Part shown: piece by piece, positions 38,275-47,293 of the stretch
How positions within the stretch are numbered: position 1 is the stretch's first letter
How the letters are laid out: each line of letters starts with the position of its first letter
Assembly: GCF_947494555.1 (NCBI RefSeq)
Contig: NZ_CANLVF010000002.1
Span: forward strand, 186,001 to 250,000
Source of the DNA: an uncultured Roseibium sp.
GTDB taxonomy: Bacteria > Pseudomonadota > Alphaproteobacteria > Rhizobiales > Stappiaceae
Length of the DNA stretch: 64,000 bases
Direction: 5' to 3'
The notes under the pieces: model-generated
Seen by the model: only the letters and a program-made list of their open reading frames with translations
Database searches by the model: none
What the model was told of the DNA's origin: nothing
Translations under genes and position numbers: made by a program

Positions 38275-39162
38275 ATGGAAGCTCATGAACTCGGATATTT
38301 CACCGAAGAAAACTCCGCCGAAGTGGTCACGGGCCGGAACAAGAATGCCAGCGACTCGCGCCTCAAGGAAATCATGGAAGTCGTGACTCGCAAACTGCAC
38401 GAGGCGGTCAAGGAAATCGAGCCAACACAGGAAGAATGGTTCAAGGCAATCCAGTTTCTGACGGCAACCGGCCATAAATGCGACGACTGGCGCCAGGAAT
38501 TCATTCTCCTGTCCGATGTGCTCGGCGTCTCCATGCTTGTGGATGCGGTCAACTCGCGCCGTCCAACGGGAGCATCGGAAAACACCGTTTTGGGCCCGTT
38601 CCACCTGGGCGATGCCCCGGAATACGAGATGGGTCACAACATCTGTCTCGACGAAAAAGGCGAAGACCTGCTGGTGCGCGGCGTGGTCAAGGACATCGAC
38701 GGCAACCCGATGGAGGGGGTCAAGATCGATGTCTGGCAGGCCAATGACGAAGGCTTCTATGATGTCCAGCAGAAGGGCATCCAGCCGGAGTTCAACCTGC
38801 GCGGCGTGTTCCGCACCGGACCGGACGGCAGATACTGGTTCCGCGCGGTCAAGCCGAAGCACTACTCGATCCCGGCAGACGGACCCGTCGGCGACATGCT
38901 GAACCGGCTTGGGCGGCACCCCTTCCGCCCGGCCCACCTCCATTACATCGTGTCCAAGGACGGCTACGACGAGCTGACCACGCATATATTCGATCCGGAC
39001 GACGAATACATCGATTCCGACAGTGTTTTCGGCGTGAAGAAAAGCCTGATCGCGGATTTCCGCAAGATTGAGGATCCGGAAAAGACCCGGGAAGCCGGTT
39101 TCAACGGTCCCTCTTTCTGGGACGTGGAATTCGATTTCGTGCTGGCTCCGAAGAAGGCGTAA
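38275..39162 (+). CDS. Hydroxyquinol 1,2-dioxygenase-like intradiol dioxygenase, paralogue 2 (intact HxH)
   Basis: ANDEGFYDVQQ, KPKHYSIP, RPAHLHYIVSKDGYDELTTHIFDPDD. Confidence 0.92.
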   Translation: MEAHELGYFTEENSAEVVTGRNKNASDSRLKEIMEVVTRKLHEAVKEIEPTQEEWFKAIQFLTATGHKCDDWRQEFILLSDVLGVSMLVDAVNSRRPTGASENTVLGPFHLGDAPEYEMGHNICLDEKGEDLLVRGVVKDIDGNPMEGVKIDVWQANDEGFYDVQQKGIQPEFNLRGVFRTGPDGRYWFRAVKPKHYSIPADGPVGDMLNRLGRHPFRPAHLHYIVSKDGYDELTTHIFDPDDEYIDSDSVFGVKKSLIADFRKIEDPEKTREAGFNGPSFWDVEFDFVLAPKKA

Positions 39163-39163
39163 G

Positions 39164-40000
39164 ATGACCAGGCCCTGCATCATCTGCGTCGCGATTACCG
39201 GTTCCCTGCCGCGCAAGGAGCACAATCCCGCCGTGCCGATCACGGTTTCCGAGCAGGTCGAAAGCACGCATGAAGCGTTCGAGGCCGGGGCAACGATCTG
39301 CCATGCGCATGTGCGCAACGAAGATCAGACCCCGAGCTCCGATCCGGAGAAATTTGCCCGCCTCAAGGAAGGACTTGAGAAGCACTGCCCCGGCATGATC
39401 ATCCAGTTCTCCACCGGCGGGCGGTCCGGGGCGGGCAAGGAACGCGGCGGCATGCTGCCCTTGAAACCGGACATGGCATCGCTGTCGGTGGGTTCCAACA
39501 ATTTCCCGACCCGCGTTTATGAAAACGCGCCCGATCTTGTCGACTGGCTCGCCGGGGAAATGCGGACCCACAACGTCAAACCGGAGATAGAGGCATTCGA
39601 TCTCAGTCATATCCACCAGGCGGCGGCAATGAACCGGGACGGACGCATTCCGGGCAGCATCTACATCCAGTTCGTCATGGGCGTGAAAAACGCCATGCCC
39701 GCGGACAAGGATGTCTTCGACTACTACGTGAAAACGGTCAAACGCCTGATGCCGGACGCCGAGTGGTGCGCCGCCGGCATTGGTGCGAGCCAGCTCACCT
39801 TGAACGAATGGTCGATTGCCGCCGGTGGCCATGCCCGCACCGGGCTTGAGGACAATATCCGCCTCGACCGGAACCGGCTTGCACCGTCGAACGCCGCCCT
39901 CGTCAAACGAACGGCTGAAATCTGCGCCGCAAATGACCGGCGCGTCGCAACGCCGCCCGAGTCCCGTGCGCTGCTTGGCCTTCCCCAACATTCCCTTTGA
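39164..40000 (+). CDS. Beta-keto acid cleavage enzyme (BKACE / DUF849 family)
   Basis: CVAITGSLPRKEHNPAVPITVSEQVESTHEAFEAGATICHAHVRNEDQTPSSD…GHARTGLEDNIRLDRNRLAPSNAALV. Confidence 0.9.
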   Translation: MTRPCIICVAITGSLPRKEHNPAVPITVSEQVESTHEAFEAGATICHAHVRNEDQTPSSDPEKFARLKEGLEKHCPGMIIQFSTGGRSGAGKERGGMLPLKPDMASLSVGSNNFPTRVYENAPDLVDWLAGEMRTHNVKPEIEAFDLSHIHQAAAMNRDGRIPGSIYIQFVMGVKNAMPADKDVFDYYVKTVKRLMPDAEWCAAGIGASQLTLNEWSIAAGGHARTGLEDNIRLDRNRLAPSNAALVKRTAEICAANDRRVATPPESRALLGLPQHSL

Positions 40001-40019
40001 ACCATCCAGGACCCCTTCA

Positions 40020-40676
40020 ATGAGCGATCCATTCGAAGCCGCACACGCAGAAGCCAGAGAGGCAGCCCGTACCTTTCAGGCGATGGAACATGCAGCGGAC
40101 CCGACCACCCTCGAGCTTCTTTTTACCGTCGCCCGTACCCATTACGGCTGGCAGGAGCGTGATGTTTCCGATGAGACGCTGCATGCGCTCTATGACATCG
40201 CCAAAATGGGCCCGACATCGATGAACCAGCAGCCCATGCGGGTGCTGTTCATCCGCTCAGGTGATGCCAAGGACCGGCTGGAGCCCTGTCTGATGGAGGC
40301 CAACCGGCCCAAGATGCGAACAGCTCCGGTGACCGCCATCATCGCCTATGACCTCAATTTCTGGGAAGAGCTGCCGAAGCTGTTCCCGCCGAACCCGAAT
40401 GCCCAGGACATCTTCCGCAACAATTCAACGGCGGCGCAGGTCAACGCCTTCCGGAACGGGACGCTGCAGGGCGCTTATTTCATGCTCGCGGCACGCGCTG
40501 TTGGGCTGGATGTCGGGGCCATGTCCGGTTTCGACAACGCCAAGGTCGATGAGGAATTCTTTCACGGCACATCACTCAAATCCAACTTTCTGGTCAATCT
40601 CGGCTACGCGGACACGTCCAAGATATTCCATCGTTTGCCAAGGCTTGACTACGACGAAGTCTGCCAGACGCTTTAG
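40020..40676 (+). CDS. Nitroreductase-family protein (RutE-like)
   Basis: ETLHALYDIAKMGPTSMNQQPMRVLFI…NAFRNGTLQGAYFMLAARAVGLDVGAMSGFDNAKVDEEFF. Confidence 0.88.
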   Translation: MSDPFEAAHAEAREAARTFQAMEHAADPTTLELLFTVARTHYGWQERDVSDETLHALYDIAKMGPTSMNQQPMRVLFIRSGDAKDRLEPCLMEANRPKMRTAPVTAIIAYDLNFWEELPKLFPPNPNAQDIFRNNSTAAQVNAFRNGTLQGAYFMLAARAVGLDVGAMSGFDNAKVDEEFFHGTSLKSNFLVNLGYADTSKIFHRLPRLDYDEVCQTL

Positions 40677-40688
40677 GAGGAAACAGCC

Positions 40689-41081
40689 ATGTCAGGCCCG
40701 AACATCACCAAGGACGATATTCTCAAGGCATCGGCGGGAATGCTGCAAAAGCAGCTTTTTGTGGTCTTCACCAGCCCGACCAACGGCATGGGGCCGGTGA
40801 TGGAAAATATCGAGGAACACCTGAAGTTCCAGGTCGATCTGGAGCAAAGAGGCATCATGCTCGGTGCCGGTCCTTTCTGGGCCGATGACGAACAAACCTG
40901 GAATGGTGAAGGCATGGTGATCATTCGCGCCGACAGCCTCGCCCATGCCCGGGAAATCGCAGAGACAGACCCGATGCATTCCTCCGGTGCGCGCAGTTTC
41001 AAGGTCCGCCCCTGGCTGCTGAACGAGGGCCGGGTCACGGTCGAAGTGAATTTTTCAACAGGCAAACACGCGGTCACCTGA
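40689..41081 (+). CDS. YciI-like protein (130 aa)
   Basis: LFVVFTSPTNGMGPVMENIEEHLKFQVDLEQRGIMLGAGPFWAD…VIIRADSLAHAREIAETDPMHSSGARSFKVRPW. Confidence 0.78.
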   Translation: MSGPNITKDDILKASAGMLQKQLFVVFTSPTNGMGPVMENIEEHLKFQVDLEQRGIMLGAGPFWADDEQTWNGEGMVIIRADSLAHAREIAETDPMHSSGARSFKVRPWLLNEGRVTVEVNFSTGKHAVT

Positions 41082-41105
41082 GATCGCGCAACGGGAGGAA
41101 AGACA

Positions 41106-42155
41106 ATGAGACGCATCCTTGCTGCACTCGCCTTGAGCGCATTCGCCATGACGGCCGTCGAGGCGAAAACCTACAATCTGACGATGGCCTCCAGCCACCC
41201 GACGGTCGTGCCGTGGGTCGGCCAGCTTTCAAGCCTCGTGGTTGCAGAATCCAACAAGCGCCTGGAGGAAATGGGCTCAGAAGACCGCATCGAATGGACG
41301 GAAGCCTATGGTGGCGCGTTGTACGGCTTCAAGGACACGCTTGAAGCGGTCGGCGACGGCCTGACCGATGCCGGCTGGGTGGGCACGCTCTGGGAAGGGT
41401 CCAAGATGCCACTCCAGAACATGACCTATTTCACACCGTTCGTGTCGGATGACCTGGTTTCTACCCTGAAAATCATGAACGAACTGCACCGCGAGGTTCC
41501 GGAACTCAAAGAAGCCTGGGAGGATCAGAATGTTGTCTTTCTCGGAGCAAGCGGTGTCGAAACTTATCATCTTCTGACCAACTTTCCGGTCAACTCGCTG
41601 AAGGACCTGGAAGGCCGCAAGATCCTGGCTCCCGGACCATCCGCAAACTGGCTGAAACATCTTGGTGCTGTACCTGTGAACGGCGCCTTGCCGACCTACT
41701 ATAATCAGGTTCAGACAGGTGTCGCCGACGGTATGGTCGTGATCATCACCGGAGCCTTTCCCAACAAACACTATGAAGTTGCTCCGTATGTGACCCTTGT
41801 CGGCATAGGTGCCCAGATGACCGGTGGCCTCGGCATCAACAAGGATGTTTGGGATGGCCTGTCCGAGGATGTCCGGAAGGTCCTGACGGAACTTGGCGAA
41901 GACTACACCGTGGCCCATGCGGAAGAAGTCATGCAGCGCTACGACGCTTTCCTGAAGAAGCTTCCAGAGGTCGGTGCGACGGTGACCAGCCTGCCGGCGA
42001 CGGATGTGGCCGCCTGGGCTGACGGACTACCGAACCTTGCAAAGGAATGGGCTGACGCAAATTCAGACAAGGGCGCAGCTGCCGTGCTCGACGCGTACAT
42101 GGCGAAAGTCAACGAGGCAGGGCTCGAGCCCCGCATCGACTGGTCCAAGCGCTAA
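41106..42155 (+). CDS. TRAP transporter substrate-binding protein (DctP family)
   Basis: Signal peptide; KTYNLTMASSHPTVVPWVG…SLKDLEGRKILAPGPSANWLKHLGAVPVNGALPTYYNQVQTGVADGMV. Confidence 0.9.
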   Translation: MRRILAALALSAFAMTAVEAKTYNLTMASSHPTVVPWVGQLSSLVVAESNKRLEEMGSEDRIEWTEAYGGALYGFKDTLEAVGDGLTDAGWVGTLWEGSKMPLQNMTYFTPFVSDDLVSTLKIMNELHREVPELKEAWEDQNVVFLGASGVETYHLLTNFPVNSLKDLEGRKILAPGPSANWLKHLGAVPVNGALPTYYNQVQTGVADGMVVIITGAFPNKHYEVAPYVTLVGIGAQMTGGLGINKDVWDGLSEDVRKVLTELGEDYTVAHAEEVMQRYDAFLKKLPEVGATVTSLPATDVAAWADGLPNLAKEWADANSDKGAAAVLDAYMAKVNEAGLEPRIDWSKR

Positions 42156-42173
42156 TCGCAAGGAGGGCTCGCC

Positions 42174-44135
42174 GTGGCGAACACAGCACGACTATTCCGC
42201 CACGGCGCCGACCGGACGGTGAACGGGGTCTCCTCGCTCACCGGCGCCGTCAGTGCGGCGGCATCGATCTGGATCTTCTGTCTAATGCTCCTGATCTGCT
42301 CCGACATCATCGGCCGCACGTTCTTCAATGCGCCCGTGCAGGGCGTTGCGGAAATCGTTGCAAACTCCATCGTTGCCATCGTTTTCCTGCAGGCGGGTCA
42401 CACCGTCATGAGCGGACGCATGACCCGCACCGACATCCTGATCGGCAGCATCGAAGAAAATCGCCCCTTCGCGGCGGCGGTGATGCGCGTCTTTTTTCAT
42501 CTGGCCGGCATTTTTGTTTTTGCGCTGATCGCCTTGGGTACGTGGCCAAAACTGGTCGACGCCTGGGTGGAAAACGAATTCTTCGGGGCACAAGGGGTCT
42601 TCACCGCCCCTGTGTGGCCGATCAAAGCCTGCCTGTTCGGCGGCTCGCTCCTGTCATGTCTTGCCTTCGCCACCCAGGTTCTGAAGGACATCAAGGAAAT
42701 CCTGAACTCCAGGCGCGTAGAACCCCTGACCATCCGCCACACGGTTAGCCTGCCGCCGCGCGGTCTGCCCATCCTGATTGCCTTTGCCCTGATACTGGTG
42801 CTCGGCTACGGGATCTTTGTCGCCGATCTCGGGCGGATCGGGATCGGTGCAGCGACGATCGGCTTCATGCTGCTTCTGATCTTTTCAGGAGCTCATATCG
42901 CTGTTGTTCTTATACTTTTGAGCTTTCTCGGCATTTGGCTGATACGTGACAATCCGACGGTCGCCGTCCGGTCGCTGGCACTGGCGGCAGATGGGGCAAT
43001 CAACCGGTACCTGTTCGGTGTCGTCCCACTTTTCGTGCTCATGGGATTGATTGTCGATACGGCAGATATAGGGCGCGATGCCTATCGCGTGGCCGCCTGG
43101 ATGCTCCAGAAAGTCCGCGGTGGCCTTGGAATGGCGACTGTCGCGGCGAACGCGGTTTTTGCCTCCATCACGGGTATCTCCATTGCCTCAGCAGCCGTGT
43201 TTTCTCGCGTAGCGGTGCCGCAAATGGTCGCCAATGGCTACAACAATCGCTTTGCTCTTGGCGTGGTGGCGGGATCCTCAGTGCTTGGCATGCTGATACC
43301 GCCCAGCCTCTTGCTGATCATCTATGGTGTCCTCGCGGAACAGTCAGTGGGGGCGCTCTTCCTCGCAGCCATTGTTCCAGGTGTGTTGCTTGCGTTTGTG
43401 TTCGGTGCAGGAATTTACCTGATGGCGCGATACCGCCCAAAAATGGTGATGCAGAGCGACCGGCCGGCAGTGATCGAGGGAGAGACCTGGGGCACTGCCG
43501 TCGTCAAACTCCTCCCGATCACCGCGCTGGTGATCATCGTGCTCGGCGGGATCTACACCGGATTTTTCACGCCAACCGAAGCAGGTGCAGCGGGAGCTGC
43601 TGCTTCCATCGCCGTCGCACTTGCCAAACGCAGCCTCACCTGGCCGCGGTTCTGGCGTGTCCTTGTCGACACAGGTCTGGTCTCGGTTTCAATCCTGCTC
43701 CTGATCATCGCCGCATCGATGTATTCAAGGATGCTGACCCTGTCGACGATCCCACAGGAAATCACGCTGCTCTTTTCAGACGCGGGTCTCGGGCTCATGG
43801 GCTTCATGCTGATTTATCTGCTGATCGTCGTCGTCATGGGCATGATCCTCGATTCCACGTCGATCATGCTGATCCTGCTGCCGCTCTCGCTGCCCATCGT
43901 CACCGAGCTTGGCGGTGATCTCATCTGGTTCGGGATTGTGACTGTCATCGCGGTTGAGATCGGTCTCTTAACACCGCCATTCGGACTGACGGTTTACGTG
44001 GTCAAGGCGACAATTTCCGACCGCAACACCACCCTCGGCGACATATTCGCCGGCACGTTTCCATTCGTGATCATGATGACACTTGTCACCCTGCTTTTGA
44101 CCTTTATCCCCGCGCTCAGTCTCGTCTTTGAATAG
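42174..44135 (+). CDS. Fused TRAP transporter small+large permease (DctQM)
   Basis: N-terminal DctQ-like 4-TM region then long DctM-like region (FGVVPLFVLMGLIVDTADIGRDAYRVAAWMLQKVRGGLGMATVAANAVFASITG; GGIYTGFFTPTEAGAAGA). Confidence 0.92.
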   Translation: MANTARLFRHGADRTVNGVSSLTGAVSAAASIWIFCLMLLICSDIIGRTFFNAPVQGVAEIVANSIVAIVFLQAGHTVMSGRMTRTDILIGSIEENRPFAAAVMRVFFHLAGIFVFALIALGTWPKLVDAWVENEFFGAQGVFTAPVWPIKACLFGGSLLSCLAFATQVLKDIKEILNSRRVEPLTIRHTVSLPPRGLPILIAFALILVLGYGIFVADLGRIGIGAATIGFMLLLIFSGAHIAVVLILLSFLGIWLIRDNPTVAVRSLALAADGAINRYLFGVVPLFVLMGLIVDTADIGRDAYRVAAWMLQKVRGGLGMATVAANAVFASITGISIASAAVFSRVAVPQMVANGYNNRFALGVVAGSSVLGMLIPPSLLLIIYGVLAEQSVGALFLAAIVPGVLLAFVFGAGIYLMARYRPKMVMQSDRPAVIEGETWGTAVVKLLPITALVIIVLGGIYTGFFTPTEAGAAGAAASIAVALAKRSLTWPRFWRVLVDTGLVSVSILLLIIAASMYSRMLTLSTIPQEITLLFSDAGLGLMGFMLIYLLIVVVMGMILDSTSIMLILLPLSLPIVTELGGDLIWFGIVTVIAVEIGLLTPPFGLTVYVVKATISDRNTTLGDIFAGTFPFVIMMTLVTLLLTFIPALSLVFE

Positions 44136-44143
44136 GAAGCGTC

Positions 44144-44446
44144 ATGCAATTCGTCGTTTATGCCGAGGATAATCCTGATGCGTTGAGCCTGCGCCTTGAA
44201 ACCATCGATGCTCACCGCCGCTATCTGGTCGATGCGCCAGCGCGACATGGCATTTCGATCCTGCTCTCGGGTCCGCTTACTCAAGATGACGGCGAGACCA
44301 TGCGCGGGTCTTTTTTTCTCATTGAGGCGGAAGAGCGCGAAACGGTCGAAAAATTCTTTGACGGCGATCCGCTCAAATCTGCAAATGTCTGGCGCAGGTT
44401 TGAGGTTTCCGCTGTCCATATCCGGCAGAACAACATGACTGATTGA
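44144..44446 (+). CDS. YciI-family protein (100 aa)
   Basis: MQFVVYAEDNPDALSLRLETIDAHRRYL…GISILLSGPLTQDDGETMRGSFFLIEAEERETVEKFFDGDPL. Confidence 0.88.
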   Translation: MQFVVYAEDNPDALSLRLETIDAHRRYLVDAPARHGISILLSGPLTQDDGETMRGSFFLIEAEERETVEKFFDGDPLKSANVWRRFEVSAVHIRQNNMTD

Positions 44447-44478
44447 CAAGCCGTTCCTTCGTATCGGTCAACTTGTTC

Positions 44479-45948
44479 TCACACCGGACGCGGCACGTTG
44501 AGGTTCGTTAGTTCGGATGAGCTTGTGATCCCCATCGATTTCGCTTTCTCATGCATTTGCCGCACTTGACCTCGTCGAAGCGTAAAGTTGGTCTTGATCA
44601 CGTTGTTATCATCATCGACCTCGCTGATCGTCCGCATCATCAGGTTCTTGCCGCCAACGATCTGACCGGAATGCGGGTCGACCGGAACGACCACAAATCC
44701 GTATCCCCCTGTCGGTATGTGCATTGTTTCAGGGTGGTCAAGTCCGAGGACGTGTCCGACTTCATGCGCCAGAACTTCACCGGCTGAGAAGGCGCGTCGA
44801 AACCTTGTCGGGTCCCGGATGAGAACGGTTGGCGATTTGCCGCTTGTAACTCCGTAGGCTTTCAAAGTCTCGTTCTGCTCTTCCTCTTCGTATGTGAGAA
44901 TATTGTTGACGAAGAATACGTTTATGTCCGCGGAGAGATCACGATAAGTATCCAGGTAATCCCACTCGTCCACTTCACCCTTTTTCTTCTTTCCGGCTTC
45001 TATATAGTTGACAGCCTTTCCAAAAATGTGATCGACACGTCGAATGTCGTGAGCGTGAAGATGGATATTTGCGTGGCCAAAGAGGATGCTGTTAGCCGTT
45101 TCCAGGCTTTCCGTGACATCAGCCTCCGAGCGGCGCGAACCTCCGTGTTCGTCCTGAACAAGATGGAAAGTCACCTTGACGGACAGATTGCGAACCAAAT
45201 CCAGCGAGAGCTGAGCTCTGATCAGGCCTTCGCTGTCACGCGCGACGATCCTGCGGCGATGAAGATCAACAAGTCCGGGTAAGCCGGACAGAAGAAACAG
45301 CCGGCTTTTGGTGATAAAACGCGGACGGATCTCGGTCACGGTGACCGTGTGGTCCGAGGCCGTAACCGTTAGATCGCGTCCGCCAATAAGCTGGACGATA
45401 CGATTTCCATTGACCGGGACCATCTGCCACGGCGGATCGCCCCGCTCATCGAACCCGTTAAGCGCCTTTCCGGCTGCAAAGCGTGGTTGGTGAGGATCAT
45501 CACGCGGTGTCACCGGCCGTGGTGGTGTTGGGAAAGGATTTACCGGGATCACCCGTTTGGGTCCGTCTCCTCGCGGATCAGGAGAAGGCGGTACAGGACC
45601 ATTCGGGGTTGGACCATTCGGGGTTGGACCGTTCGGATCTGGAACCGGATCATTAAAAAGTGCTCCGCCGAGTTCCGAATTTAGGCGTCCGATCGTTTCT
45701 TTTCCCGCGTCCCCGTCGACCGAGAGACCGTATTTTGATTGAAAGTGACGCGTGACCGCATCCGTCTCCTTGCCGTAAATGCCGTCTTGGGCTCCGTCGG
45801 TTTTGGTGGAATTGGGCATGGCGTGGCCGAGCGCGACGTAAGCACCTTGAAGGAGCGAGACGCCCTCTCCTCTCTCTCCACGCGTCATTGGCGGAGAATT
45901 GTACGCTGCGTTTTTCAATCGGATGATGCCTTGCGATTGCGTAGCCAT
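44479..45948 (-). CDS. Peptidoglycan-binding-domain protein with metzincin-type metalloprotease motif, paralogue A
   Basis: N-terminal GEGVSLLQGAYVALG…DGIYGKETDAVTRHFQSKYGLSVDGDAGKETIGRL; C-terminal VLAHEVGHVLGLDHPETMH (HExxHxxGxxH). Confidence 0.8.
   Translation of the reverse strand: MATQSQGIIRLKNAAYNSPPMTRGERGEGVSLLQGAYVALGHAMPNSTKTDGAQDGIYGKETDAVTRHFQSKYGLSVDGDAGKETIGRLNSELGGALFNDPVPDPNGPTPNGPTPNGPVPPSPDPRGDGPKRVIPVNPFPTPPRPVTPRDDPHQPRFAAGKALNGFDERGDPPWQMVPVNGNRIVQLIGGRDLTVTASDHTVTVTEIRPRFITKSRLFLLSGLPGLVDLHRRRIVARDSEGLIRAQLSLDLVRNLSVKVTFHLVQDEHGGSRRSEADVTESLETANSILFGHANIHLHAHDIRRVDHIFGKAVNYIEAGKKKKGEVDEWDYLDTYRDLSADINVFFVNNILTYEEEEQNETLKAYGVTSGKSPTVLIRDPTRFRRAFSAGEVLAHEVGHVLGLDHPETMHIPTGGYGFVVVPVDPHSGQIVGGKNLMMRTISEVDDDNNVIKTNFTLRRGQVRQMHEKAKSMGITSSSELTNLNVPRPV
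45596..45640 (-). repeat. Three 15-bp tandem units encoding a PNGPT-type linker in paralogue A
   Basis: GGACCATTCGGGGTT x2 plus GGACCGTTCGGATCT; protein …DPNGPTPNGPTPNGPVPPSP…. Confidence 0.85.
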
Positions 45949-46003
45949 AACTATCATTTCCCATTCGACAAATCGGTTATTCGGCGCGCGAAATCCTTCA
46001 CTC

Positions 46004-47293
46004 TTATGGAGTTTTTCTGGCGTGTTCCCACATTGTGTGGATCTGCGACATCCGCAGATAAGACGTCATGGTCTGCCCGACATCGGCCATGATCGTTAGG
46101 TCTTGATGCTTCAAGCCGAGGGCATGGCCGACCTCATGCATGAGCGTCCATTTGCCGTGCTCTTTGGCGCGGGAAGCATGCTCGTCCTCGACAATGATGC
46201 GGCCCCTGCCGGAGGAAAGACCAACATGAACGCCGCCATTGTCGGCATTCTCCTGGTTCATCTCGTAGTCCCAGACGCAAAAAACGCTGAGGTCGGCTGT
46301 GTACTGACACCCCTGATAGATGAGGTAAACGTCTTGGGTCTCAACTCTCTTCTGCATATCTCGAACGAGAATGACGTCACCAAGATCTGTATCAAGATGA
46401 TACTTTGTATATACGCGTTTCTTCTGGAGATGTACGTTACACTGCTGCGCAAGAAGCTCACTCGTATCGCTTACAAGCTTACCCAGCTCTCCGACCGGCC
46501 GCTTTGTTTTGCGAAACTTGTCGCTCACCATGTAGAAATCGACCGTCAACACATATGGCCTGGTGGTTTCAACCTGCAATCGGGTGGCTGTAAAGACGCC
46601 ATTGCGCGCCAGAAGTTGCCCACGGGCCCCGTCAACATCGCTCGTCAGGAGGAATTGCCGGCTGCCGTCTATATGGCTGATCGGCAGCTCGTGAACTTTG
46701 ATAAGATCGTTGTTGCTCACTACGGTAAGCCCCTCACCGTTACGCAGCTTCACGATTGCACCGCCGCCGCCTGAGCTGTTCGGCCTGCTGGAGGTAGGCA
46801 CCATCTGCCAATGTGGAAAAACGGTATTGTCGAAGCCACTCGCGATCCGCTCTTCGGCAAAGTGCGCGCGTTTGGCAGGTTGCGGCGATGGTTTGGGATT
46901 TTTCGGGACCGTCGGGCCACCTGGCAACGGTGGATCAGGCTGCTGCGGTTTGACGGGTCCGTTTGGCATTGGCTTCACCGGATCATTGCCCGGCGTAACG
47001 TCGTCGAGTGCCTTGGCAAGAGCACCGAGCGTGTTCTGGCCGACGATGCCGTCAACCGAAATCTCTTGTCCAATCTGAAAATGGCGGGTGACCGAATAGG
47101 TCTCCTTTCCGAATATCCCGTCCGCAGATCCATCAGCACGAATGGAACCGGGCATCGGATAACCGGCCACTTCATATGCTTTTTGAAGAATGGCAACCGC
47201 TGGTCCACGCTCTCCCTTGCACATGGGCGGTTCATTGCGGGCAGCGCTTTGAAGCCTGGGGTTGTCGCTCAAGTCCAGAGTTTCATGTGTCAT
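46004..47293 (-). CDS. Peptidoglycan-binding-domain protein with metzincin-type metalloprotease motif, paralogue B (likely start MTHETLDL…)
   Basis: GERGPAVAILQKAYEVAGYPMPG…DGIFGKETYSVTRHFQIGQEISVDGIVGQNTLGAL; LMHEVGHALGLKHQDLTIM. Confidence 0.8.
   Translation of the reverse strand: MTHETLDLSDNPRLQSAARNEPPMCKGERGPAVAILQKAYEVAGYPMPGSIRADGSADGIFGKETYSVTRHFQIGQEISVDGIVGQNTLGALAKALDDVTPGNDPVKPMPNGPVKPQQPDPPLPGGPTVPKNPKPSPQPAKRAHFAEERIASGFDNTVFPHWQMVPTSSRPNSSGGGGAIVKLRNGEGLTVVSNNDLIKVHELPISHIDGSRQFLLTSDVDGARGQLLARNGVFTATRLQVETTRPYVLTVDFYMVSDKFRKTKRPVGELGKLVSDTSELLAQQCNVHLQKKRVYTKYHLDTDLGDVILVRDMQKRVETQDVYLIYQGCQYTADLSVFCVWDYEMNQENADNGGVHVGLSSGRGRIIVEDEHASRAKEHGKWTLMHEVGHALGLKHQDLTIMADVGQTMTSYLRMSQIHTMWEHARKTP

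Noticed and set aside
38143-39318. 391-aa minus-strand ORF
   Set aside because: Antisense to dioxygenase paralogue 2, which has intact catalytic motifs.
45596-45640. Tandem repeats as a CRISPR array
   Set aside because: Units are directly adjacent 15-mers without spacers and lie in frame inside a protein linker; no cas genes.
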